From NCBI RefSeq assembly GCF_000422765.1, contig NZ_AUGR01000021.1:19033-83032 (forward strand): DNA of 64,000 nt, read 5' to 3'. The notes under the pieces are model-generated. The model was not told where the DNA came from. It searched no databases and worked only from the letters and a program-made list of their open reading frames with translations. The DNA comes from Neptunomonas japonica DSM 18939. GTDB lineage: Bacteria > Pseudomonadota > Gammaproteobacteria > Pseudomonadales > Balneatricaceae. The position numbers and the translations under genes are program-made. Of this stretch, positions 35,041 to 43,730 are shown in pieces; the first letter of the stretch is position 1; each line of letters opens with the position of its first letter.

Positions 35041-36144
35041 TCATCCAGATTCTAGTATTGCGATTCCCTGACGATAGCCTAGGCCTCCATTACCATGTAC
35101 TAAGCCGTATTGATTTTTTCCCGAAGGGGAAGCAGCGTTTGAATTTAACAAGTGATACATCTCAATTAACCCGTTAAGTGCAGGGTTGTTCCAAGGCGCT
35201 CGTGCTAAGTTCATACCACCGGTAATAGTCATTAAATGTTGGCTTATAAACTCAGGAGCTTCATTCAGCGATTTTATCAATCCACTGCTCACAAGAAATG
35301 CCAGAGGTACTATTGGGTAACAGGTATAAATTTCCATGAGCACTTTGTCTTCAGCAATGAGCGTATTAAGATCAATATCTGCTTGTAGACACGCTTGCTG
35401 ATAGGCGTGAGATAAATGTTCATATCGAGCAATGAGGGGAAGTTGTTGTGCTTCGTCAATATCAAGTAGGCCCAAACCAACTCCCGCAACGCGAACACGC
35501 AGATCCTGGTCAACATTGAGTTGTTGGGTTAGTGATTCGCTACACAGTAATAAACGGCCGGAGAAATCCACCAAAGGATTAGCGCAATCAACACCGCGAA
35601 ATAGCTTAGTGACATGGTTAAACCATTTAATATCCGGGGTAGGGAAATGAGCACGATGTTCTTGTTTAGCAATGTAATGGCTGCGACTGTGGTTAGTAAA
35701 TAATGCCTCAGCAAGCTCAAGAAATTTTGTATCACTAATCTTGTGGTATTTTATGAACTCATCAGCAAGGTCGTTATATAACTGGGCAATGGAGTAGTCA
35801 TCAGCATAAACAGACATCAGCTGGTGACGTTCTTCACGCTGGTAGCCGCTTTTTACTGCATCATCACCACCAATGATGACGGCCTGATGTCCTTGTCCTA
35901 TTAACTGTTGCGCATGTTCCAGTGCCATGATCGGAGCACAACCGCTACGAAAGTGATTAGGCTGCAGTTCACTGTGCCAATCAGTCGATAGAGGCTCAAT
36001 GATGAGTTGTGTTGGCGTTATGCCTAGTGCTGCAATGGCGTCTACAGAAGATTGATAGCGCGCAATTTCTTGTTGAAGTTGCTCACTATTATCTTGATCA
36101 ATTTTCGCATAAGCCGCGATTATGTTTACTGTTGTAGCCGTCAT
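35041..36144 (-). CDS. Thiolase-fold protein, atypical
   Basis: 367-residue protein with a thiolase-like layout: a nucleophile-elbow region RSGCAPIMALEHAQQLI (C69) followed by GHQAVIIGGDD, a middle GRLLLCSESL strand and a C-terminal glycine loop HGNGGLGYRQG. The expected catalytic His of GHP in the C-terminal part is replaced (GYR), so normal acetyl-CoA acyltransferase chemistry is uncertain. It follows the MFS permease gene by 75 bases on the same strand. The substrate is unknown; a ketone-acyl-CoA or a non-catalytic role are both possible. Confidence 0.6.
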   Translation of the reverse strand: MTATTVNIIAAYAKIDQDNSEQLQQEIARYQSSVDAIAALGITPTQLIIEPLSTDWHSELQPNHFRSGCAPIMALEHAQQLIGQGHQAVIIGGDDAVKSGYQREERHQLMSVYADDYSIAQLYNDLADEFIKYHKISDTKFLELAEALFTNHSRSHYIAKQEHRAHFPTPDIKWFNHVTKLFRGVDCANPLVDFSGRLLLCSESLTQQLNVDQDLRVRVAGVGLGLLDIDEAQQLPLIARYEHLSHAYQQACLQADIDLNTLIAEDKVLMEIYTCYPIVPLAFLVSSGLIKSLNEAPEFISQHLMTITGGMNLARAPWNNPALNGLIEMYHLLNSNAASPSGKNQYGLVHGNGGLGYRQGIAILESG

Positions 36145-36219
36145 ACAAAGATAATCCTATTGAATGAATAGGGTTCGATAGTATCAGAGAACGCTATCCA
36201 TTTTTCAGTGAAAATTTGT

Positions 36220-37485
36220 TTAAGATGCTGCAAATTGAGGCTGCCGTTCAGCCCAAGGGCGCTCTTGGATTGGTAAGTGGACTAATGCTGAAAGAGCACC
36301 GACGCCAATGCCAACCCACCAAACTAGAGTGTAATTACCGTATAAGTCAAACATTGCTCCACCAAGCCATACGCCAATGAAACCGCCTAGTTGATGTGAG
36401 AAAAATACCAAGCCGTATAGTGTGCCCATGTAACGTACCCCGTAAATCTGAGCAACAAGACCTGATGTAAGTGGAACTGTTGCTAGCCATAGGGCGCCCA
36501 TTAAGATAGAAAAAAGTACTACCGATTCTGGAGTGACGGGGTTGAGAATGAAGACAGCAGCAACGATGGTGCGCATCAAATAGATGCCTGATAATAAATA
36601 CTTGCGTGAGTATTTACTGCCGAGCCAACCTGCCAGTATGGTCCCTACAATATTTGATACACCTATCAGGGCTATAGCAATAGCGCCGAGGGTTGATGTA
36701 GAAGAAACCCCTAATGATTGAAGGACGCTGTCGGGGGTAACGACACTACACATCTCCGTAATAAATGCTGGGAAATGTGCTGTAATAAAAGCCAATTGGT
36801 AGCCGCAGGAAAAGAAACCAATAAAAATAAATGCAAAGGAGGGATCTTTAACCGCCTGCATAATTACCCTGCTCATTTTTTCATCGCTTTGCTGCTTGGT
36901 AGGCGGTGCAGGAATACGCATAAAAAATAGAGCAACTAGAGACACGAGAACAAAACCTGCAAGGGCTATGAAAACTGATTGCCAAGGCATTTGCTGTAAT
37001 AAATACTGCGTTATAGGCGGGCCGACAATTTGCCCTGCAGAACCTGCTGCGGTAGTAATGCCTAACGCTAAAGAGCGGTGTTTATCAGATACTGCTCGAC
37101 CAACAATAGCGAGAATAACGCCAAACCCCGTTCCGGCAATACCAAATCCGACAAGTGCTTCAAGTAATTGGTGTTGGCCAGGTGTAATCGCAAATGCTGA
37201 TAATACCAACCCGGTTACATAGCATGCTACACCAGCCACAATAGCTTTCTTGTCACCATACTTTTCAGCAAAAGCGCTAAATAATGGTTGCCCAATTCCC
37301 CAAAACAAATTCTGTATTGCAATAGCAAAAGAGAAGTCTGCTCTAAGCCAATTGAACTCTGTTGCAATAGGTATCTGAAATAGGCCAAACGAGGCGCGAA
37401 TAGAGAAGCTAACGAGTAGTATGATGCAGCCAGCAATGAGTATCGGATTGAATAGTGAGCTTTCTTTGTTGGTTGTTACTGTCAT
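36220..37485 (-). CDS. MFS permease, oxalate/formate antiporter-like
   Basis: Inner-membrane transporter of 421 residues with 12 predicted helices. It resembles the monocarboxylate / oxalate-formate antiporter branch: WLRADFSFAIAIQNLFWGIGQP in the first pair of helices (split here at about residue 45-66), and SRKYLLSGIYLMR in the second half. The substrate is probably an organic acid. A 20-base palindrome lies 17 bases before the start codon and is a likely operator. The thiolase-like gene follows. Confidence 0.85.
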   Translation of the reverse strand: MTVTTNKESSLFNPILIAGCIILLVSFSIRASFGLFQIPIATEFNWLRADFSFAIAIQNLFWGIGQPLFSAFAEKYGDKKAIVAGVACYVTGLVLSAFAITPGQHQLLEALVGFGIAGTGFGVILAIVGRAVSDKHRSLALGITTAAGSAGQIVGPPITQYLLQQMPWQSVFIALAGFVLVSLVALFFMRIPAPPTKQQSDEKMSRVIMQAVKDPSFAFIFIGFFSCGYQLAFITAHFPAFITEMCSVVTPDSVLQSLGVSSTSTLGAIAIALIGVSNIVGTILAGWLGSKYSRKYLLSGIYLMRTIVAAVFILNPVTPESVVLFSILMGALWLATVPLTSGLVAQIYGVRYMGTLYGLVFFSHQLGGFIGVWLGGAMFDLYGNYTLVWWVGIGVGALSALVHLPIQERPWAERQPQFAAS

Positions 37486-37501
37486 TTTAAGTACATGCTC
37501 G

Positions 37502-37521
37502 ATTGATCGAGTCCGATCAAT
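37502..37521. promoter_or_regulatory. Palindromic operator upstream of the MFS gene
   Basis: ATTGATCG-AGTC-CGATCAAT, an 8-4-8 perfect palindrome, 17 bases upstream of the MFS start codon. The position suggests repression by a dimeric regulator. No regulator gene is adjacent. Confidence 0.55.
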
Positions 37522-37678
37522 TTATAGGGGCCGATAAACATTGAGAAAATTTATACTTTTTATTGTACGAAATAACGTAGGCTTTAAGAGGTGCTTTAGC
37601 AGAATAGAAAGAATTAGGTTTCTTATAAATCAGTCATTAATTGATAGATAATCTAATCCTTTCTATTTATTTCAGAGT

Positions 37679-38881
37679 TTACAGCCCCAGCATCTCCGCG
37701 ACGTAGTCGGCATCTTTATCGCCACGACCTGAAAGATTCACTAAAATTGTCTGTTCAGGTGTCAGTGTGGCAGCTTTGCGAATAGCCCAAGCAACAGCAT
37801 GCGCGCTCTCTAATGCCGGGATAATGCCTTCAACCCGCGATAGCATCATAAAAGCATCAAGGCATTCTTCATCACTTGCTACATCGTATTGAACGCGCTC
37901 AAGATCTTTCAGATGGCAGTGCTGCGGTCCAACACCTGGATAATCTAGGCCTGAAGCAATTGAGTGAACAGGCAGAGGCTGGCCGTTGTTGTCTTGCAAT
38001 ACATAACATTTAAAGCCATGAATCTCACCGGGAGAGCCTTTAGTCATGGTAGCTGAATGATGCGGTGTATCTAAGCCTTTACCTGACGGTTCTACGCCGA
38101 CAATGTTTACGCTTTCATCATTCAAAAATTCTGTAAATAATCCCATAGCGTTAGAGCCACCACCGACACAAGCAGTGATGAAGTTTGGCAGTTGCTTTTC
38201 TTTTGCTAAAAACTGCTCGCGCGCTTCACGACCAATGACGCTCTGAAAATCACGTACCATTTTAGGGAAAGGGTGAGGGCCAACGACTGAGCCAATGGCA
38301 TATATGAAGTTAACCGGATCTTTAAGGTACTCTTCAAAGGCGCTATCAACAGCATCTTTTAGTGTTGCTGTGCCACGTGTTACAGGGATAAGTGTGCAAC
38401 CCAAGATTTTCATTTTGGTGACATTTGGGTGTTCTTTTTCAATATCAACCTGACCCATATGGATTTCACAGGGAATACCGACTAATGCACAGGCTGTTGC
38501 TAAGGCAACTCCATGCTGACCTGCCCCTGTTTCTGCAATGACTTTGGTTTTACCCATATACTTTGCGAGTAGTGCTTCGCCAAGGCAGTGGTTAATTTTG
38601 TGCGCACCCGTATGGTTTAAGTCTTCGCGTTTGAGAAAGATTCTGGCGCCGCCAATCTTGTCTGAAAGACGGCGAGCAAAATACAAAGGGCTTGGTCGGC
38701 CTACGTAGTCGGTAAGTAGCATTTCAAGTTCTTGCTGGAACTCTGGGAGCTTCCTGATTTCTTCGTATGCTTGGTCTATTTCGTCCATAATGGATTTGAG
38801 CTCAGGAGGAATTATCTGGCCACCGTATTGTCCAAAAAAACCATCTTTATCAGGCATAGGGCCAAAATCAATATTGCTCAT
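37679..38881 (-). CDS. trpB: Tryptophan synthase beta chain, orphan
   Basis: PLP enzyme that condenses indole and serine to tryptophan. The 400-residue protein has [12 protein letters not shown] near the N-terminus, the PLP lysine in [26 protein letters not shown] and the end NLSGRGDKD. The start [12 protein letters not shown] at 38881 is preferred over an upstream ATG at 38920 because it has AGAGAG upstream and the family's N-terminus. There is no trpA in the window, so it either works alone on indole or uses a distant TrpA. It is not the longer TrpB2 type. Confidence 0.93.
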   Translation of the reverse strand: MSNIDFGPMPDKDGFFGQYGGQIIPPELKSIMDEIDQAYEEIRKLPEFQQELEMLLTDYVGRPSPLYFARRLSDKIGGARIFLKREDLNHTGAHKINHCLGEALLAKYMGKTKVIAETGAGQHGVALATACALVGIPCEIHMGQVDIEKEHPNVTKMKILGCTLIPVTRGTATLKDAVDSAFEEYLKDPVNFIYAIGSVVGPHPFPKMVRDFQSVIGREAREQFLAKEKQLPNFITACVGGGSNAMGLFTEFLNDESVNIVGVEPSGKGLDTPHHSATMTKGSPGEIHGFKCYVLQDNNGQPLPVHSIASGLDYPGVGPQHCHLKDLERVQYDVASDEECLDAFMMLSRVEGIIPALESAHAVAWAIRKAATLTPEQTILVNLSGRGDKDADYVAEMLGL

Positions 38882-39018
38882 ATTACATCTCTCTTGAAAA
38901 GTGCCGAATATTTGTATCACTATGAAGAGACTATAAAAGAGAGTGAAGCAGGAATCTACGAATAAGGGTAAATAATTACTGTATTAATGGTAATGCGGAG
39001 TGTGTTTTAGGTAGGTGT

Positions 39019-39270
39019 TTAATCGAACTGAAAACCTAGCTGCTTTTCAGTAATTCCCATTGTTTTATAGCCTAGCTTACGCTGTTGTTTATTAAGCGTA
39101 AGCACAAGCGAGCGTGCTTCAGAGTATGAAGTAAGAATAGAGCGTATGTATTCTTGTTTGATGGTTGATTGAAGGCGCCCGCGGCTCTGAGAAACTATCC
39201 AATCGCCGACTAGGTCTTGGTAGAGTCGTATCACGATATACTCTTGATTTTTACGCCAGTGTACGATCAA
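39019..39270 (-). CDS. Small WGR-domain-like protein
   Basis: About 83 residues resembling a lone WGR domain: HWRKNQEYIVIRLYQDLVGDWIV then SRGRL and a C-terminal helix pair (YSEARSLVLTLN; QQRKLGYK). In WGR domains the second block reads WGR; here the tryptophan is replaced by Ser (SRGR). Function unknown; WGR domains bind nucleic acids in PARP proteins and occur in bacterial MolR-like proteins. The start is uncertain: TTG 39270 is chosen since longer versions run into the pdxB promoter. It is divergent from pdxB. Confidence 0.55.
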   Translation of the reverse strand: MIVHWRKNQEYIVIRLYQDLVGDWIVSQSRGRLQSTIKQEYIRSILTSYSEARSLVLTLNKQQRKLGYKTMGITEKQLGFQFD

Positions 39271-39374
39271 GGGGGCTGTACCATTTAATGGGTTATGTAA
39301 TAAATTGTCTGAGGATTTATAATGGCGCGAATTGAGCCTTAATCTGCAGCATTTGTAAAGCGTAGGAGTGTAAG

Positions 39375-40532
39375 TTGTCAAAGAACATTGTAAAAATAGT
39401 GGCCGATGAGAATATTCCGGCCCTTGAGTCTATGTTTGGTTCTGATACAGGTATGCAAATTGAGTTGCACAGAGTTGCCGGAAGGGAGCTAAGAGCTGAG
39501 CAACTAGAAGGTGCTGATGTGCTTTTAGTGCGATCGATTACGCAGGTAAATGCAACACTATTAAGCTGTGCATCACAGCTTAAAATGGTGGGTACAACGA
39601 CCATTGGTGTTGATCATATTGACCAAGCATATTTAAAAAGCAGAGATATTCCTTTTTTTAATGCCCCAGGCTGCAATGCTGATGCTGTTGTTGAATACGT
39701 CTTGAGCATTATTTATAACACCTTATTTGAGCGTCAGGCTGAGCTAAAGGATTTAACCGTAGGAATTATTGGCGTTGGTAATGTTGGTGGGCGCCTTTAT
39801 GAACGTTTACGTTCGCTCGGCGTTTCTTTGCTGATTAACGACCCGCCTCGTGAGCAGCGAGGTGAGAGCGGTTTTGTTGATTTAAATACCGTTATTCAAG
39901 AGGCTGATATCCTTTGTTTACACACACCATTAGTGAAGAGTGGTGAATATCCAACGCATCACTTATTGGCAGAGAAAGAGTTGCTAGCTTTAAAGCCAAA
40001 TGTATTATTGATTAATGCTGGCAGAGGGCCTGTTATTGATAATTCAGCACTGCTCGCGTGTATGGAGCAGCGAGATGATTTAACACTCGTGCTAGATGTG
40101 TGGGAACACGAGCCACAACTGGACCCTTTATTGGTTGATAAAGCGATGGTCGCTACGCCTCATATAGCAGGGTACAGTTATGATGGAAAATTGCGTGGAA
40201 CACATATGTTAAGGTGTCGTTTTAGTGAGGTATTTGGGGTTCCTCAGCCTCAGCCGTTGTCGCACTATTTGCCGCAAGCTTTAATTCATAAGGTAGCAGT
40301 GAACAACGATGTGGCTATCCATGATTTGATGAATCTTGTTTATGACCCGTATCGTGATGACCGTGCTTTACGTAAAACGCTGTTCGAAAAAAGCCAGTCT
40401 AAGTTATTTGATTTGTTACGTAAAAATTACCCGATACGGCGTGAATTTTCATCATTGCATGTGCTTGGAGTGAGTGATGTAGATAAAGCTAATGTATTGA
40501 AAAACCTCGGATTTACGATTGATTTAACGTAA
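39375..40532 (+). CDS. pdxB: Erythronate-4-phosphate dehydrogenase
   Basis: NAD-dependent enzyme of the pyridoxal 5'-phosphate pathway that oxidises 4-phosphoerythronate. 385 residues; Rossmann motif GIIGVGNVGGRL, catalytic Arg in NAGRGPVID, Glu in DVWEHEP and His in TPHIAGYSYDG, and the PdxB-specific C-terminal dimerisation domain. The start is TTG at 39375 with TAGGAG six bases upstream. It is the first of a probable three-gene unit with a PilZ gene and an NAD-kinase-like gene. Confidence 0.94.
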   Translation: MSKNIVKIVADENIPALESMFGSDTGMQIELHRVAGRELRAEQLEGADVLLVRSITQVNATLLSCASQLKMVGTTTIGVDHIDQAYLKSRDIPFFNAPGCNADAVVEYVLSIIYNTLFERQAELKDLTVGIIGVGNVGGRLYERLRSLGVSLLINDPPREQRGESGFVDLNTVIQEADILCLHTPLVKSGEYPTHHLLAEKELLALKPNVLLINAGRGPVIDNSALLACMEQRDDLTLVLDVWEHEPQLDPLLVDKAMVATPHIAGYSYDGKLRGTHMLRCRFSEVFGVPQPQPLSHYLPQALIHKVAVNNDVAIHDLMNLVYDPYRDDRALRKTLFEKSQSKLFDLLRKNYPIRREFSSLHVLGVSDVDKANVLKNLGFTIDLT

Positions 40533-40559
40533 GCTAGGCTTATTGATACAGAGGTATAA

Positions 40560-41258
40560 ATGCTCCCGACGACTAATATTCAACAAATAGAAAAGTCATT
40601 AAAAGATTTAATGCCTGCCATAGGTGAGACTGTTTCTATTCAGTTTCAAAGTCCGCGTAAACGTTTTGCTTTGAAGCTATTAGGTTTTAAAGAAAATGGC
40701 AGCGTGATCGTGTCTGCTCCCCAGGGCAGTGTTAACACGCTGAACCTTGAAGGTGCACGGTTAACTGCAACATTAATGGCAGGTAATAGGCGTTGTGCGT
40801 TTGTAAGTCGGTTATTAAAAGCTAATCCTTCCCCTTACCCTCATTGGCATTTAGGGTATCCAGATACAGTTGAATATCATCAAGTCCGAAAACACCAGCG
40901 AATCCCTGTTAATTTAGCTATCTCAATTGACCATCAAGATGAAGCTAAAAGTGTAAAGTTTGGTATGCCCCGAGTGCTACATAGCCAAGATATGAGCGCT
41001 CATGGTATTGCAGTTGATGCTCCTAGCGCACTTGGGCAAGTCAATGATAAGTATTTTCTTACATTACGTTTTCAAGTGGGTGGTCTTGACCAAGTTATTT
41101 TGCTACCGACGATATTACGCAGTATTCAAAATATTGAAGCAGGTGTCGTACTCCATGGTATGGAATTTGATGACTTGGAAGAAGATACCCATTTACTGGT
41201 TACGGCATTTGTCTACCAACAATTTCTAGCAGAGTTAGGCTATCTCAATGACGAATAA
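40560..41258 (+). CDS. PilZ domain protein, YcgR-like
   Basis: Cyclic di-GMP receptor of 232 residues. N-terminal YcgR-N-like domain (about 1-105), then a PilZ domain (about 108-225) with both binding motifs, RKHQRIP (RxxxR form) and QDMSAHG (D/NxSxxG form). YcgR-type proteins slow the flagellar motor or alter other outputs when the signal is high. Its last bases overlap the next gene by 11. Confidence 0.88.
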   Translation: MLPTTNIQQIEKSLKDLMPAIGETVSIQFQSPRKRFALKLLGFKENGSVIVSAPQGSVNTLNLEGARLTATLMAGNRRCAFVSRLLKANPSPYPHWHLGYPDTVEYHQVRKHQRIPVNLAISIDHQDEAKSVKFGMPRVLHSQDMSAHGIAVDAPSALGQVNDKYFLTLRFQVGGLDQVILLPTILRSIQNIEAGVVLHGMEFDDLEEDTHLLVTAFVYQQFLAELGYLNDE

Positions 41259-42381
41259 TAAATTACGAGTCTTCAGGTTAGGATTGATAATTAATCCTTT
41301 GGCAGGGGTCGGTGGTAGCGTTGCTTTAAAAGGAAGTGATGGTGCTGAGACGGCTCGTAAAGCATTGGAACTGGGTGCAGAACCTAAAGCTCAGCTACGC
41401 GCGCTGACGGCACTGTCGGTACTATCGGGGTTAGCCGTTGAGTTGGTTACATATCCGGGTGAGATGGGAGAAGACGCAGCCAGGTCTGCTGGGTTTGAAC
41501 CTTTCGTTATTGGCAGTATTCAAGCAGGTCACACTACGGCACAAGATACCGAGAATGCCGCATTGGCAATGTATCAAGAGGGCGTTGATCTGATTATGTT
41601 TACTGGTGGTGACGGGACTGCCCGTAATATTTGCCATGCCTTACCTGACCAGTTCCCTGTTTTGGGCATCCCTGCTGGCGTTAAAATTCACTCTGGTGTG
41701 TATGCTGTAACCCCTAAGGCTGCAGGAGAAGTTGTTGCGATGCTGGTGAGGGGAGAGTTGGTGACCTTGGGTGATCAAGAAGTTCGGGATATTGATGAAG
41801 CACAGTTTCGCGAAGGTAGAGTGCGTGCTAAATACTATGGCGAGTTACTTGTTCCGCAGGAACACCGTTACTTACAAAATGTAAAAAGTGGCGGTAAAGA
41901 AATAGAAGAGCTTGTTTTAACAGATATAGCTGCTGATCTGATTGAGCGAATGGAGCCTGATACTCGTTACATTATAGGGTCAGGGACGACAGTTCAGGCT
42001 GTCATGCAAGAGTTGGGGCTACCTAATACTTTATTGGGAGTAGACCTGATCGAAGATCAAAAATTGCTAGCCAGTGATTGTACGGCGCAAGAGCTGCTTG
42101 CAAATACAGCGGGCACTAGTACTAAGATAATTATTACTATTATTGGTGGCCAAGGGCATATTCTTGGGCGTGGTAATCAGCAGTTGAGTCCTGAGCTTAT
42201 TAAGCGAGTAGGCAAGGATAATATGATAGTAATTGCTACTAAGACAAAACTTGCTGAGCTAGGTGGTCGCCCCTTGATTGTCGATACTGGAGACGCTGAA
42301 CTAGATAAAGAGCTGGCTGGAGTTATACCTGTTATTACGGGTTATCACGATGCAGTCTTATATCGAATTGCAGAAATTTAA
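41248..42381 (+). CDS. ATP-NAD kinase family protein (COG3199 type)
   Basis: NAD kinase/diacylglycerol kinase fold protein of 377 residues. The signature FTGGDGTARNI is the GGDG nucleotide-binding motif; the N-terminus LGLIINPLAGVGG is a typical first strand. It differs from housekeeping NadK in length and in the C-terminal segment (AELGGRPLIVDTGD). The function in this branch is not firmly established. It overlaps the PilZ gene by 11 bases. Confidence 0.8.
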   Translation: MTNNKLRVFRLGLIINPLAGVGGSVALKGSDGAETARKALELGAEPKAQLRALTALSVLSGLAVELVTYPGEMGEDAARSAGFEPFVIGSIQAGHTTAQDTENAALAMYQEGVDLIMFTGGDGTARNICHALPDQFPVLGIPAGVKIHSGVYAVTPKAAGEVVAMLVRGELVTLGDQEVRDIDEAQFREGRVRAKYYGELLVPQEHRYLQNVKSGGKEIEELVLTDIAADLIERMEPDTRYIIGSGTTVQAVMQELGLPNTLLGVDLIEDQKLLASDCTAQELLANTAGTSTKIIITIIGGQGHILGRGNQQLSPELIKRVGKDNMIVIATKTKLAELGGRPLIVDTGDAELDKELAGVIPVITGYHDAVLYRIAEI

Positions 42382-42385
42382 ACTA

Positions 42386-42410
42386 AAAAGCGCAGATAGT
42401 TTCTGCGCTT
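42386..42410 (-). terminator. Terminator of the diguanylate cyclase gene
   Basis: Stem AAGCGCAGA (42388-42396) / TCTGCGCTT (42402-42410), loop TAGTT. On the minus strand it runs into TTTTTAG, so it acts for the leftward diguanylate cyclase gene; it may also stop the plus-strand pdxB unit. Confidence 0.75.
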
Positions 42411-42447
42411 ATACATTCACGGCTTCTTTTAGTTAGTTCTATCTGCC

Positions 42448-43467
42448 TTATGACGCTGTTTGCACTTGGTTTCTGCCACTGGCTTTTGCATGGTAAAGGG
42501 CCTTGTCAGCTCTATCAACCATTTGTTCAGCAGTTTCTTCTGGTAGGCGCTGGCTTATACCAAAAGAAGCAGTGATTGAGCTAATAACCTTGCCTGATTT
42601 TTTCTGTTTTATTCTAATTGCTTGTATTTTCTGGCGTAAATTTTCTGCAAGCTTAGCACCATCATTCTTGTGCTTTCCAATCATGAGAATTGCAAACTCC
42701 TCACCCCCAAAACGAACTGGTAGAATCGGTTTCTGGCATTCAGTTTTGAGTAGCTTTCCAAAATACTGAAGGACTTTATCGCCCATTAAATGGCCATACT
42801 CATCATTGAATTTTTTGAAGTGATCGATATCTATCATTATCAAGGTGGCTTCAGCGTGCGTAGGTGCGCCAATGATCTGCTCTAGCTCTGAGTCAAATAC
42901 GCGCCGGTTAAACAAGCCTGTTAGAGGGTCAACACGAGCGTCTTGTTTTGTTTTTTGTAGCTCTTTTTTAAGCGAGACTATTTCAGCTTGGGCTTCTGCA
43001 ATTTGTTTTTGAAACAGATTTGTTGATTCACTAATAGAGGCTGTATTTTCAGCCAAACGGTTAATGATGCTGGTTATTTCTTTGTCTTGATTTTCAGTTT
43101 CACTTAAGCCTCTAAGGCTATCCTCAAGTACTGTGCCAAAATCAGAAGTGTGTTTCGCTGCATGATCAACTTGTGTATTAAGCGTGTTGGTTAGTGCGAT
43201 TATCTGGTTTTGCGCCTCTTCTGAATCAGTGATTTCATCACTGATAACATGTTCGCGAAATAGTTGCTCTCCTAAGAGAGTTGGGCAAGTTCCATAGGTA
43301 TCTAGTGTCTGGTCAATTTTATAGTTTAAATTAGGGATTTTATTAGATACATAAGTATACCAAAGGGCATAGTTTAGAGGGTTGGGAGGAATATTGTACT
43401 TCACCATTAACGGTATGGCTTGACGCAAATACTCGGCAGATTGTGTTGAATTTTCGGCAAATTTCAT
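42448..43467 (-). CDS. Diguanylate cyclase (GGDEF)
   Basis: Soluble cyclase of 339 residues. The N-terminal half has no recognisable sensor domain but a long predicted coiled coil (about 120-180, QKQIAEAQAEIVSLKKEL in part). The GGDEF domain (about 180-335) has DPLTGLFNRR and the active-site motif FGGEEF (near residue 253), so it should make cyclic di-GMP from two GTP. I see no RxxD inhibition site before it, which suggests that product feedback is weak. ATG 43467 with AAGGGA upstream is preferred to 43539. Confidence 0.92.
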   Translation of the reverse strand: MKFAENSTQSAEYLRQAIPLMVKYNIPPNPLNYALWYTYVSNKIPNLNYKIDQTLDTYGTCPTLLGEQLFREHVISDEITDSEEAQNQIIALTNTLNTQVDHAAKHTSDFGTVLEDSLRGLSETENQDKEITSIINRLAENTASISESTNLFQKQIAEAQAEIVSLKKELQKTKQDARVDPLTGLFNRRVFDSELEQIIGAPTHAEATLIMIDIDHFKKFNDEYGHLMGDKVLQYFGKLLKTECQKPILPVRFGGEEFAILMIGKHKNDGAKLAENLRQKIQAIRIKQKKSGKVISSITASFGISQRLPEETAEQMVDRADKALYHAKASGRNQVQTAS

Positions 43468-43730
43468 ACATTCCCTTCGCTTATCTAAACTATGGAAGCT
43501 CAGCATTACAAACATGATTTTTGTACAGCTTAATATCAAAAACGCTACATAATATAGCGGCTTTTAATGGTGAGTTAAACGCTTGTTTAAGATAAAGCTG
43601 TGATTACATTTACATCAGTAAACTGTCGGCCTACTTCCACTAAACTTTATGATTTTATGAGTATAGTTCATTTTATAAATGATGGATGAACACTGCTGAA
43701 TTTTTTGATTAATACTTTCTAAGTCTTTGA

